From contig JAFUKJ010000082.1 in assembly GCA_017467805.1 (NCBI GenBank), forward strand, positions 1 through 50,144: a stretch of 50,144 nucleotides of DNA, given 5' to 3'. How positions within the stretch are numbered: the stretch's first letter is position 1; the number at the start of each line of letters is the position of its first letter. The notes under the pieces were generated by a model that did not search any database, was not told the DNA's origin, and was given only the letters and a program-made list of their open reading frames with translations. Below are positions 41,111 to 49,278 of this stretch, in pieces. This stretch comes from Lachnospiraceae bacterium (GTDB taxonomy: Bacteria > Bacillota > Clostridia > Lachnospirales > Lachnospiraceae). The position numbers were made by a program, and so were the translations under genes.

Positions 41111-41524
41111 CTAATATGACTCGTTATTACCTCCTGAGAAGAGAAGCTGCGCATTAATATCTGCCTTTACTTTTTCCTCTACAATGGTCTCAGTTTCTGT
41201 CTCTGTCTCAGTTTCTGTCTCTGTTTCCTCCTCAGTCTCTACGACTGTAGTTTCCTCCTCTACTGTTGTTGAAGACATCTCAGTCTCTTTCACACTTTGT
41301 TCTTCAACCTCTTCCTTCTTTGTATCTGCCGTATCCGCCAATGGTGCCTTTTCTTCGGTAATCTCCACTGACTCCTTCTCGGTAGTTACACTGCTCTGGC
41401 TATCCGCACTCACTGCTGCACTATCATCGGCATTCTTCTTCGAACAACCGCTCAAAGAACCAACTACCAGCACAAGTACAAGCGCCATCGCAATACTCTT
41501 TACAATACTCCTTCTCCCTTTCAT
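41111..41524 (-). CDS. Lipoprotein N-terminal fragment ending at an in-frame TAG
   Basis: A 137-residue product that starts with a lipoprotein signal peptide: MKGRRSIVKSIAMALVLVLV, then lipobox LSGC (Cys about 27). It is followed by a low-complexity Ser/Thr/Glu linker that includes a run of alternating Glu-Thr, then DINAQLLFSGGNNESY and TAG (41113-41111). The frame stays open beyond the TAG into the carbohydrate-binding-like domains. GGGAGG 4 bases before the ATG at 41524 sets the start. Without readthrough only the anchor and linker would be made. The whole unit, 41524-38975, would encode about 850 residues of surface-displayed polysaccharide-binding protein. Confidence 0.65.
   Translation of the reverse strand: MKGRRSIVKSIAMALVLVLVVGSLSGCSKKNADDSAAVSADSQSSVTTEKESVEITEEKAPLADTADTKKEEVEEQSVKETEMSSTTVEEETTVVETEEETETETETETETETIVEEKVKADINAQLLFSGGNNESY
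41186..41236 (-). repeat. Simple repeat coding alternating Glu-Thr
   Basis: Tandem GAAACAGAGAC-type 6- and 12-base units encode a run of alternating Glu and Thr in the lipoprotein linker. Such runs can slip in replication, but since the unit is a multiple of three, slippage would change linker length and not the frame. Confidence 0.7.
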
Positions 41525-41718
41525 ACTGCCTCCCATAATATTATTAGAAAATACGTTCTCTATTCGTATTTCTTGTATAATATTACTATGTTTTATCAAA
41601 AAGTGTCAACACGAGTTGTCATTTTTAGCCATTTAACCACCATTTGCTAAATTATTATGTATAATATTTGTCATTTTTTTTGCAAGCTTTTGTTTTTCTT
41701 TTTAGCACTATTGCTAAA

Positions 41719-41743
41719 AGGCACCATCCTTACGATGATGCCT
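41719..41743 (-). terminator. Intrinsic terminator of the SGNH hydrolase gene
   Basis: The minus-strand hairpin GGCATCATC-GTAA-GGATGGTGCC is followed by TTTT. A second small hairpin (TTTAGCA/TGCTAAA, 41701-41718) lies directly after it. Confidence 0.75.
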
Positions 41744-41749
41744 TTCTCT

Positions 41750-42394
41750 CTAATTATTATTAATATAATGCACTATCTGCTCTTTAATCTGTCTCATGCC
41801 CTTGCGGGTAGGATGTCCATTCTGTAAATCAATCGGCTTTAACACAATATTCTCAATCTCATAGTGCTCACAAACCTCTGAGATTATCTTCTGAATCTCT
41901 GGAGTCGTTTCCATATTCGTAATATTGTATATCTTTGTCCCAGGATTCCACTTTATAAGATAGTCCATCATATAGCAGAATGCAGGTGCAAAGCTGTATA
42001 ATTCCTCTGCCGTCCAGTCTGCATACTTTATCTCTCCGACAGGACTTCCTGCCCATGAGTCATTGGTGCCGCCAAACACAAACAGAATATCAGGCTTACT
42101 ATTCAGAACATTCCTCTCGCCCAAATCTTCCTTCATTCGTGTAATAAATGAAAACTCCGCTGCATTATCATCATATCCTGTATTACAAATAGTACTGCCG
42201 CTGTAGCTGCTATTACGAAGAAGTACCATCCCTTCCTCCTGACAAAGCTGCCACCACCAAGTCTGTCTAACATCATTAACATCTGTCGTCAGCTCACTCT
42301 GCTCATCAAAGTACCATGTGTGATATCCTGCAGGAAGCCAGCCCTCATAGCTTGAATAGGAATCCCCTAATATTGAAATATGTGGTCTTTTCAT
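41750..42394 (-). CDS. SGNH/GDSL-family hydrolase
   Basis: A 214-residue cytoplasmic protein of the SGNH hydrolase fold: block I SILGDSYSSYEG (nucleophile Ser), block III FVFGGTNDSW (Asn) and block V GHPTRKG (His). Members remove acyl or acetyl groups from carbohydrates and lipids; here no signal peptide is present. The ATG at 42394 has AAGGTG 6 bases upstream and is preferred to a GTG at 42403. It starts 10 bases after the stop codon of the NSS symporter gene, so the two are one transcript. The substrate is unknown. Confidence 0.85.
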   Translation of the reverse strand: MKRPHISILGDSYSSYEGWLPAGYHTWYFDEQSELTTDVNDVRQTWWWQLCQEEGMVLLRNSSYSGSTICNTGYDDNAAEFSFITRMKEDLGERNVLNSKPDILFVFGGTNDSWAGSPVGEIKYADWTAEELYSFAPAFCYMMDYLIKWNPGTKIYNITNMETTPEIQKIISEVCEHYEIENIVLKPIDLQNGHPTRKGMRQIKEQIVHYINNN

Positions 42395-42404
42395 CTCATT
42401 CACC

Positions 42405-43760
42405 TTATACCGTAATTAAACCGAATGCTTCCATTGTATAGAATACAAGGATAATAATCATCATAACTGGGCATACATACTTAATCATAAACTCGAACAG
42501 CTTCTTACGGCCAAAATGCTCACCATTCTTAGAAACCTCATCTGAGATAACCTTAGTTCCACAAATCCAACCAATCATAATACATGTAAGAAGTGCTACG
42601 ATAGGCATCAATACGCTGTTACTAATATAATCAAAGAATGTAAGGAAATCCATTCCAAGTGGTGTTACTCCGCTCAGTACTCCAAAACCAAGTGATGAAG
42701 GAACTCCTAAAATTGCACTAAATACCAATACTGCAATCGCTGCTGTAGTTCTCTTAAGATGGAGCTTATCCATTACGCAGGATACAATCGCCTCCATAAC
42801 CGATACAGAGCTTGTTAATGCAGCAAATAATACCAATACGAAGAATGCAAGACCTACAATGGTTCCTCCAGGCATATCGCCAAAGATTGCAGGCAACGAC
42901 ACAAACATCAGGCTTGGTCCCTTTGTCATAGACTCCACACCTGCTGATGAAATATATACCGCAGGAACTACCATCATACCTGCAAGTAAAGCTACTACTG
43001 TATCAAAAATCTCAATATAATTAACAGACTTCACAAGATTTACATCGTCTGATGTATACGAACCGTATGTAACCATGATTCCCATTGCAAGACTCATAGA
43101 GAAAAACAGCTGTCCCATCGCTACACATACCGTCTTAAATGAAAGATTAGCAAAATCAGGTAACAGATAATACTTAATACCCTCTAATGCACCTGGCAAG
43201 GTTGCAATGTAAATACAAATACCAACCATTAACACAAGTAAAATAGGCATAAGAATACGGCTTGCCTTCTCAATTCCCTTATCAACACCTGCTACGACAA
43301 TAGCAAAGGTTGCTAACAGATAAATCCAGAAAAATACTAACGGTGCTACTGTCTCGCCCGCAAAGCTTCCAAAGAAAGTACTCTCTGCCGCCATTGCAGT
43401 CTGACCTGTCATATAAACTGTCATGTACTTAATTACCCAGCCGCCAATTACGCAGTAATAAGGCAGAATAATTACAGGTACAAGACACGCAAGATAACCT
43501 ACAAACTTAAACTTCTTATGAAACATACCATATGCAATCATAGGACTCTTCTTCGTCTTACGTCCCATTGCAATCTCTGTTACCAATAAGGCAAATCCAA
43601 AAGTCAATGCCAAAATAATGTATACTAAAATAAAAATACCGCCGCCATACTCCGCAGCCAAATACGGGAATCTCCAAAGATTACCCAAGCCTACCGCACT
43701 ACCTGCTGCTGCCAGCACAAATCCAATCTGTCCGGTAAAACTACCTCTCTTCTTTTCCAT
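42405..43760 (-). CDS. Sodium:neurotransmitter symporter family (NSS/SNF) transporter
   Basis: A 451-residue protein with about twelve membrane segments and the LeuT-fold signature at the start: FVLAAAGSAVGLGNLWRFPYLAAEYGGG, the Na+/substrate site. Bacterial members import amino acids (Trp, Tyr, Leu, Ala) with Na+. The short C-terminal tail and the MAESTFFGSFAGETVAP loop are normal for bacterial forms. Co-transcribed with the SGNH hydrolase; no obvious functional link is known. Confidence 0.92.
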   Translation of the reverse strand: MEKKRGSFTGQIGFVLAAAGSAVGLGNLWRFPYLAAEYGGGIFILVYIILALTFGFALLVTEIAMGRKTKKSPMIAYGMFHKKFKFVGYLACLVPVIILPYYCVIGGWVIKYMTVYMTGQTAMAAESTFFGSFAGETVAPLVFFWIYLLATFAIVVAGVDKGIEKASRILMPILLVLMVGICIYIATLPGALEGIKYYLLPDFANLSFKTVCVAMGQLFFSMSLAMGIMVTYGSYTSDDVNLVKSVNYIEIFDTVVALLAGMMVVPAVYISSAGVESMTKGPSLMFVSLPAIFGDMPGGTIVGLAFFVLVLFAALTSSVSVMEAIVSCVMDKLHLKRTTAAIAVLVFSAILGVPSSLGFGVLSGVTPLGMDFLTFFDYISNSVLMPIVALLTCIMIGWICGTKVISDEVSKNGEHFGRKKLFEFMIKYVCPVMMIIILVFYTMEAFGLITV

Positions 43761-43938
43761 TCTAAAAAACCATACCCTTTCTGATACCTGTGAAAAATCC
43801 TATTTTCACACTAACCTCACTTATACTCCATTTAATGCCAAATATCTCATTTGCGCATCATACGCACTATTTTATCTTATTTCTTTTCATAAGCCAAGAC
43901 TTATTTTTATGTTTTATGTTTACTTCCTCGGTATACTT

Positions 43939-45588
43939 CTACATCTGACAAACTCTGTCAGCCAACTGAACAGTAGACGGTCTGTGTGCTATCATCACTA
44001 TCGTTTTCTTTCCATGCATTTTCCGCAAAGCATCATTTACCAACTGCTCTGATTCATTATCCAAAGCCGAAGTAGCTTCATCCATGAGGATAAGCTGAGC
44101 CTCCTTTAAAATGGCTCTTGCAATGGCAATTCGCTGTCTTTGTCCGCCCGACAAATTATTTCCTCGCTCTCCGACCTTTGTATCATATCCTTCTGCAAAA
44201 CCCATGATAAATTCATGCGCATTTGCCATTTTAGCAGCCTCTATAATCTCTTCCTCAGAAGCCTCAGGTCTTCCCATTCGAATATTATCCATAATAGAAC
44301 CATGAAAAAGATATGGTTCCTGTGGTACATAAGATATTTGTTTTCTAAGCTCTGTCAAACTGCATTTTCTGATATCCAATCCATTGACTCTGATTGTTCC
44401 ACCATTGAGCGGATACAATCCTAGTAAAAGCTTTGAAAGAGTCGTCTTTCCACATCCCGAAGCACCTGTAATGGCAATACACTCTCCTCTTTTTATATCT
44501 AAAGAAAAGTCCTTTAAAACCTCTGCTTCCTCATGATACGAAAATGAGATTTTTTCAATCTCTATAGCCTTTTCCTCACCCATGTCTTTGCCTTCATCCA
44601 CCTTATCCGTATACCAATTCTTAGGTTCTCTGGCTTCATCTAAGAAATCAAAGATATTCTTTGCATTAGCAAGACATCCTACAAGCTCAGGAATATATTT
44701 TCCCATTTGCAGGAACTGAAAGGAAAACGAACCGTACATTGTATATATAGCAGTCAAAGCCCCCAAGGTTGTATAACCCTTATTCACAAAATAGATACCA
44801 AGCACCAGAAATACCAGGGAACACAAAAGCTCAAAGCCCTTTCCACTACATTCTAAGCAGGCAGTGTATAAAAGCTTTTTGTTGTATTTCTTTGAATAAG
44901 CATGATTCTGTATTTTAAAGTCCTCAACTGTCCGATGTCCGCTTTCATACATTCTTGCCTGTTCCATACCTTGTAGCAGGTCAGACAATCGACTGGTCAT
45001 TTTGGTATTGATTCCTGAAAGTTCCTTGCTCACTCTATGCATTGGATTTAAGAGAAGCATTTCAATTCCCATCATTACCGCATTGACTGCAATCAGGCAT
45101 AGCGTCAACTGCCAGCTCATTAAAAGCATCGGTATCAGAAACGCCACAACCTGTAAAAATGGCATTACCACTCTTCGTAGTCTGGAACCATAAATATCTC
45201 CCATTTTCGTCAAATCATAGGATACCTTGGAAATAATCTCTCCACTGTGATGCTTCTCGTAATAGCTGTAGGGGAGATTCATCTCTGCATCCAATACAGC
45301 CTCTGACAACACACCATATACACGCTTTGCCTCCACATTATAGCGAATCGTTGCAACTCGATATATCAGCAAAGACACCAATCCAACTACAACAATCACT
45401 ACGATTGTCACTGCCAGTCTCTGATACTCCCCCGTCTGCGCTATATCTACCACACTTTTCATCAGAAGAGAGGTCATGATTGAAAACATGGCAAAGCTTA
45501 CACTCATAACAAAGATGGCTCCAAGATAAAGATACATCTTCTTTCCCATTACCTTCATGGAACGTACAAAAAGCTTATAATTCTCCAT
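43939..45588 (-). CDS. ABC exporter half, type IV fold, C-terminally short
   Basis: A 549-residue fused permease-ATPase. Six membrane segments fill residues ~15-300, with the coupling-helix region YSYYEKHHSGEIISKVSYDL. The ATPase has Walker A GASGCGKTT, signature LSGGQRQR, Walker B LMDEATSALD and switch His in MIAHRPSTV. It stops 11 residues after the switch His (RVCQM), about 25-35 residues earlier than its relatives, which continue with a V..G.IVE.GTHEEL strand. All ATP-site motifs are still present. The ATG at 45588 (GGAGGGAACAGATA before it) overlaps the partner gene by 14 bases. It forms a likely heterodimer with the upstream half. Confidence 0.88.
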   Translation of the reverse strand: MENYKLFVRSMKVMGKKMYLYLGAIFVMSVSFAMFSIMTSLLMKSVVDIAQTGEYQRLAVTIVVIVVVGLVSLLIYRVATIRYNVEAKRVYGVLSEAVLDAEMNLPYSYYEKHHSGEIISKVSYDLTKMGDIYGSRLRRVVMPFLQVVAFLIPMLLMSWQLTLCLIAVNAVMMGIEMLLLNPMHRVSKELSGINTKMTSRLSDLLQGMEQARMYESGHRTVEDFKIQNHAYSKKYNKKLLYTACLECSGKGFELLCSLVFLVLGIYFVNKGYTTLGALTAIYTMYGSFSFQFLQMGKYIPELVGCLANAKNIFDFLDEAREPKNWYTDKVDEGKDMGEEKAIEIEKISFSYHEEAEVLKDFSLDIKRGECIAITGASGCGKTTLSKLLLGLYPLNGGTIRVNGLDIRKCSLTELRKQISYVPQEPYLFHGSIMDNIRMGRPEASEEEIIEAAKMANAHEFIMGFAEGYDTKVGERGNNLSGGQRQRIAIARAILKEAQLILMDEATSALDNESEQLVNDALRKMHGKKTIVMIAHRPSTVQLADRVCQM

Positions 45589-47293
45589 TATCTGTTCCCT
45601 CCCCGTACATAGTCGCATATGCCTGTCCAAGAGCCATCAATTCTTCATGTGTACCACTCTCTACTATCTGTCCCTGCTTTAGCACCATGATTCTGTCAGC
45701 ATTTACTACCGTTGATAAACGATGCGCAATGGTAATACAGGTTCTTCCACGCATTACTGCACTGATGGCATTCTGTATACTGCTCTCTGTTTCTACATCA
45801 AGCGCAGATGTCGGTTCATCCAGGAGCAATATTGGCGCATCCTTTAAAATTGCTCTCGCAATAGATATTCTCTGTTTCTGTCCGCCAGACAATATAGCAC
45901 CACGCTCACCAACCAAGGTCTGATAGCCCTGCGGTAATGTCATAATGAAATCATGAATCTCAGCCTTTTTACATGCATCCACAACTTCTTCATGTGTTGC
46001 ATCGGGCTTTCCATAGGAAATATTTTCTTCTACTGTAGTTGGAAACAGAAATACATTCTGTGAGACCAATGCAATCTGCGCTCTTAATGCTTCTATATTC
46101 CAATCTTCCACAGCTCTTCCCAATAACCGATAACAGCCTTTTGTATTTTGATAGAAACCGCAGAGAATATGGAATATCGTACTCTTACCGCCGCCTGATT
46201 CACCCACAAAGGCTACATTCTCTCCTTTCTTTACTTCAAAGGAAAGCTTTCGCAAGATTTGTGACTCTTCTGTATAGCCGAATTCTATATTTTCAAAGGA
46301 AATAGCCGTATCTGTATCAAGCGGCTGTGTCTGCTCGCCGCCATATTCCTCTTCTGTCTCCAATATTTCCTCCACACGCTTTATACTAACCACACCTGCA
46401 GACGCATCTACCATACAGAATGGCAATCCGATAAATGCCTCTACAAACTTATTCAATATCAAAATAAACGAAACTAACCCACCAAGACTTATATCTCCAC
46501 AGCTAACCAAATACACAGCATAAACCGCACTGATAATATTAGGCAGCCACTGCACCACCTTTCGTATTACAATTGCCGTATTAGAAATCTGCGTACGCTT
46601 CTCTTCATTTTCCACCAGCTCCTGTGCTGCCGTGTGCATCCTCTTTCGAAATACATCCTCTATTCCAAAGGAACGCAAGACCAATATGCCATTTACCGCA
46701 TCCTGCGCAATCTCTGCCATGGTATCCGTCTTCTGTCTATAAGTTACCTGCAAGCTGCTGATTCTCTTCACCAATGCACTTGCAATCCAGAATATCAAAG
46801 GATAAGAAACCAATATCAATATCAGCAAGCCAAGATTTAATCTGCCTATGTACACAGAATAAATAATAAGCGCAACCAAACTGCTCATAATCTCAGGTAG
46901 CACTGACTCTAAGAAGCTCGCAATCTCTCCTAAATCACCGATTACTTTATTCAAAAGTGTCGCAGAATAATTAGAATCAAAATATTTATATTCAATGCGA
47001 TACAGCTTATCTACCACCATATCCTTATACTTTGTACATATTAATATCGCAAACTTTGACGCTACAATACTTTGCACAAATGCCGCCATTGCTCCTACTA
47101 TCGTGAAAATTAAGAACTGCACCACAAAGCTTCCAAAGCTTACCTCTTGACCTGCCAGCATCTCATCTATTGCTACACTGATGATTTCGTTTCCCTGTAC
47201 CAGCGTATAGCTTACAATAATTGCCAGTACTGCTTCTATTAATAAAAGCCAGCCGTATCTCGCCATACAGCTTACAAATTTTCTCTTTCGCAT
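45575..47293 (-). CDS. ABC exporter half, type IV fold
   Basis: A 572-residue fused permease-ATPase, partner of the next gene. The membrane domain spans residues ~12-300 (VSYTLVQGNEIISVAIDEML, YRIEYKYFDSNYSATLLNKV). The ATPase has GESGGGKST, LSGGQKQR, LLLDEPTSALD with a catalytic Glu, and IAHRLSTV, followed by a full C-terminal strand GQIVESGTHEELM. AGGTGGGG lies just before the ATG. Divergent AraC-type regulator suggests substrate-induced control. The exported compound is unknown. Confidence 0.92.
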   Translation of the reverse strand: MRKRKFVSCMARYGWLLLIEAVLAIIVSYTLVQGNEIISVAIDEMLAGQEVSFGSFVVQFLIFTIVGAMAAFVQSIVASKFAILICTKYKDMVVDKLYRIEYKYFDSNYSATLLNKVIGDLGEIASFLESVLPEIMSSLVALIIYSVYIGRLNLGLLILILVSYPLIFWIASALVKRISSLQVTYRQKTDTMAEIAQDAVNGILVLRSFGIEDVFRKRMHTAAQELVENEEKRTQISNTAIVIRKVVQWLPNIISAVYAVYLVSCGDISLGGLVSFILILNKFVEAFIGLPFCMVDASAGVVSIKRVEEILETEEEYGGEQTQPLDTDTAISFENIEFGYTEESQILRKLSFEVKKGENVAFVGESGGGKSTIFHILCGFYQNTKGCYRLLGRAVEDWNIEALRAQIALVSQNVFLFPTTVEENISYGKPDATHEEVVDACKKAEIHDFIMTLPQGYQTLVGERGAILSGGQKQRISIARAILKDAPILLLDEPTSALDVETESSIQNAISAVMRGRTCITIAHRLSTVVNADRIMVLKQGQIVESGTHEELMALGQAYATMYGEGTDNGEL

Positions 47294-47429
47294 CCTGCCC
47301 CACCTTTCTTCTGCAAACCAAACTTCAAATCACATTCTAAGCATTTCCACACCATTACTTTGTTTTCTTCCTGTAATCCTCCTCATTTGTATGCCCTATT
47401 CATTACTGTTTCCGTTCTTATGTTTACAT

Positions 47430-47457
47430 AATTAGTATATATCATAAAACACTAATT
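47430..47457. promoter_or_regulatory. Possible operator between the ABC exporter and AraC genes
   Basis: AATTAGT (47430-47436) and ACTAATT (47451-47457) form a 7/7 dyad around a 14-base AT-rich centre in the 287-base divergent intergenic region. The region is AT-rich, so the dyad could be chance. Nothing else in this gap stands out beyond AT-rich promoter-like stretches. Confidence 0.3.
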
Positions 47458-47580
47458 TTCTTACAATCTAACACGATGTTTTATTGCCATTTTTACGTTT
47501 TCATGACATTATATGCTTATAGCTTTATGTAAATCATTCCGTCATAAACCTATCACTATTTACAGAAAAGAGGACTTAAG

Positions 47581-48414
47581 ATGCCAAAACCATTGCCAGA
47601 CAATTGCCAATTTTATATAGAAAGGAAGCTTAGAGTCAGTGAATATCAGATGCCTGGATTGGAAGCCGCTACCGACCACTATGAACTAGGATATAGTGTA
47701 TCTGGAGATAGAATCTTTATTACTCCAACTACTACCTATACCTTGCATTCTGGAGAGGTTGGTACAATTCCACCATTTCTATATCACAAGAATGGTCCCG
47801 CCTCTGATGCTCCGTATGACAGATTTCTCATAAAATTTACTCTCGAATTTATAAAACCCTTTACAGACAGATTGGGTAAGCAAGCTTTAGAACAAATCTA
47901 TGCCTATCCCTCGCATAGATTTACGCCGCCTTTGCAGACTAAAATTTTTCATTTGTTTGATGATATGCTACAGGTATATCAATGTGATTCTATATATAGT
48001 GAGTTCCGCCTTCAGTGTATGCTTTTTGAGCTTTTCCTGCTTATACTAGAGGAAAGCCTCCCTCAACGCAATGAAGCTTATCACCCAACCTCACTAACAC
48101 CACCAATTATTGATGCCCTGTATTATATTGAGAATCATTATTCCGAATCGATATCTTTAGATATAGCAGCTCACATTGCAGGCTTTTCCTCAGGACATTT
48201 CTCACGCCTTTTTCAGTCTCAGCTTGGAAAATCCTACTCGGAATATGTAACAAGTGTGCGCCTTAAGCATGTAAAGGAACTCCTGCTTACAACCAATAAG
48301 TCTATCACTGAAATCGCTTTGGATACAGGCTATTCCCATGCCAGTAACCTAACCGAGCAGTTCAAAAAGAAAATCGGCATGACTCCATTGTCATACCGAA
48401 AGGCAAATAAGTAA
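47581..48414 (+). CDS. AraC family transcriptional regulator
   Basis: A 277-residue regulator: an N-terminal cupin-like effector domain (YELGYSVSGDRIFI, TLHSGEVGTIPPFLYHKNG) and two C-terminal HTH motifs from residue ~175 (SISLDIAAHIAGFSSGHFSRLFQSQLG; SITEIALDTGYSHASNLTEQFKKKIGMTPLSYRK). GAGGAC 5 bases before the ATG sets the start. It is divergent from the ABC exporter pair, the likely target. No hairpin terminator is apparent right after the stop, so transcription could run into the palindrome array downstream. Confidence 0.92.
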   Translation: MPKPLPDNCQFYIERKLRVSEYQMPGLEAATDHYELGYSVSGDRIFITPTTTYTLHSGEVGTIPPFLYHKNGPASDAPYDRFLIKFTLEFIKPFTDRLGKQALEQIYAYPSHRFTPPLQTKIFHLFDDMLQVYQCDSIYSEFRLQCMLFELFLLILEESLPQRNEAYHPTSLTPPIIDALYYIENHYSESISLDIAAHIAGFSSGHFSRLFQSQLGKSYSEYVTSVRLKHVKELLLTTNKSITEIALDTGYSHASNLTEQFKKKIGMTPLSYRKANK

Positions 48415-48505
48415 ATACAGCAATTCGGGGTTGCATGGCGGGGTATATCACTACTATTTAGAAAAGGCTTTCTTGTACACCTTTTTATTAAGCACATTTA
48501 CAGTT
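48415..48505. other. Leader of the palindrome array, no gene seen
   Basis: Ninety bases between the araC stop and the first clear palindrome. One weak dyad (GGTATA at 48442 with TACACC ending at 48481, 40 nt across, one mismatch) resembles an array unit in size but is out of the 51-base phase. No convincing promoter, ribosome binding site or terminator is visible. Confidence 0.5.
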
Positions 48506-49127
48506 GTGGCAATAGTAAGCCTTTTTGTTCCTATTGCCACGGTTAGGGTCATAGATGTGGCAATGAGCAGCACTTTTATTACCATTGCCACAGGTAGTAT
48601 CATAGGTGTGGCAATGAGCAAACTTTTTATTACTATTGCCACAATTAGCATCATAGATGTGGCAATGAGCAGACTTTTTATTACCATTGCCACATCAACA
48701 CATTGAACTACTTGAATATTGTTAGATATTGGGCAATAGAAGAAGTTAAGGAGTCCTATTGCCCAAGGTATTCGAGAAACTTGGCATAGAGGAGCATCAG
48801 AAATGTTCAATACCAAGTCAAACGAAAAAAATTGGAAGTTAGTTGATTTGTAATAAGGTTCTTTTCAGCAGTATCTGTATAATTCACTTGGTCTTTTGCT
48901 TGCCAAATGTTTCTCATGACCAAGTTTCTAGGATTCACTTGGTCTTTGACTTGCTAAATGCCTTTCAAGACCAAGTTGGAATAGGAAAATTGGTATTGAG
49001 AAGCATTTGAAGCGTTCTATATCAAATTCAATCTACAAAATGGGCAATAGCAATTAAGAGAATGTTCTTTGCCACATCCACGATACCAACTGTGGCAATA
49101 GGAACAAAAAGAGTGCTCTTTGCCACA
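48506..49127. repeat. Array of about twelve palindromes with 51-base centre-to-centre spacing
   Basis: Non-coding block of imperfect hairpins. Class A (35 nt, GTGGCAAT/ATTGCCAC): 48506-48540, 48557-48591, 48608-48642, 48659-48693. Related TTGGGCAATAG/CTATTGCCCAA: 48729-48766. Class B (36 nt, TTGG-AT/AT-CCAA type): 48781-48816, 48990-49025, and a degenerate one at 48832-48867. Class C (40 nt, ACTTGGTC/GACCAAGT): 48886-48925 and 48937-48976. Inverted class A: about 49041-49075 and 49092-49126. Centres are about 51 bases apart within each run; the runs are broken at 48694-48728 (71 bases) and once by 56 bases. The spacers in the class A block are also similar to each other. Confidence 0.85.
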
Positions 49128-49248
49128 ACAATAGTAAAAGTAATCTACTTCTTCAACCAAATTAAAATATGGCTCAGTACCCATATAGACGACAAATTCT
49201 TTCTTGCGCCGAGGTAACTCGACAAACTCGAATTCATATATATAAAAA
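49128..49248. other. Gap after the palindrome array, no gene seen
   Basis: AT-rich sequence without an open frame of note. One small hairpin ATATGG-CTCAGTAC-CCATAT (around 49168-49187). No promoter could be assigned. Confidence 0.4.
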
Positions 49249-49269
49249 GGGTGTCGCGCTGCGACACCC
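49249..49269 (-). terminator. Intrinsic terminator of the surface protein gene
   Basis: A perfect nine-base-pair hairpin GGGTGTCGC-GCT-GCGACACCC, with TTTTTAT after it on the minus strand and a run of seven T on the + strand. It would also stop any + strand transcript crossing the palindrome array. Confidence 0.9.
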
Positions 49270-49278
49270 CTGATTTTT

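Noticed and set aside
41111-41113. Genome-wide recoding of TAG (for example as pyrrolysine)
   Set aside because: TAG ends other intact genes in this window (response regulator at 1807, small membrane protein at 36482) and no pyl genes are seen. A local nonsense mutation, readthrough or sequencing error is simpler.
43900-43945. Frameshift at the end of the ABC exporter gene
   Set aside because: Neither other frame downstream of the stop gives the expected C-terminal strand and GTHEEL-type motif.
48506-48693. CRISPR array (35-nt repeats with 16-nt spacers)
   Set aside because: The spacers are too short and similar to each other (most contain ATCATAG), the repeats vary and are near-palindromic along their full length, the array includes other classes, and no cas gene is nearby.
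48431-48816. Two open reading frames over the palindrome array, one on each strand, with 17-residue repeats
   Set aside because: They arise because 51 is a multiple of three. Neither has a ribosome binding site or a sensible protein pattern, and both strands being open follows from the symmetry of the repeats.
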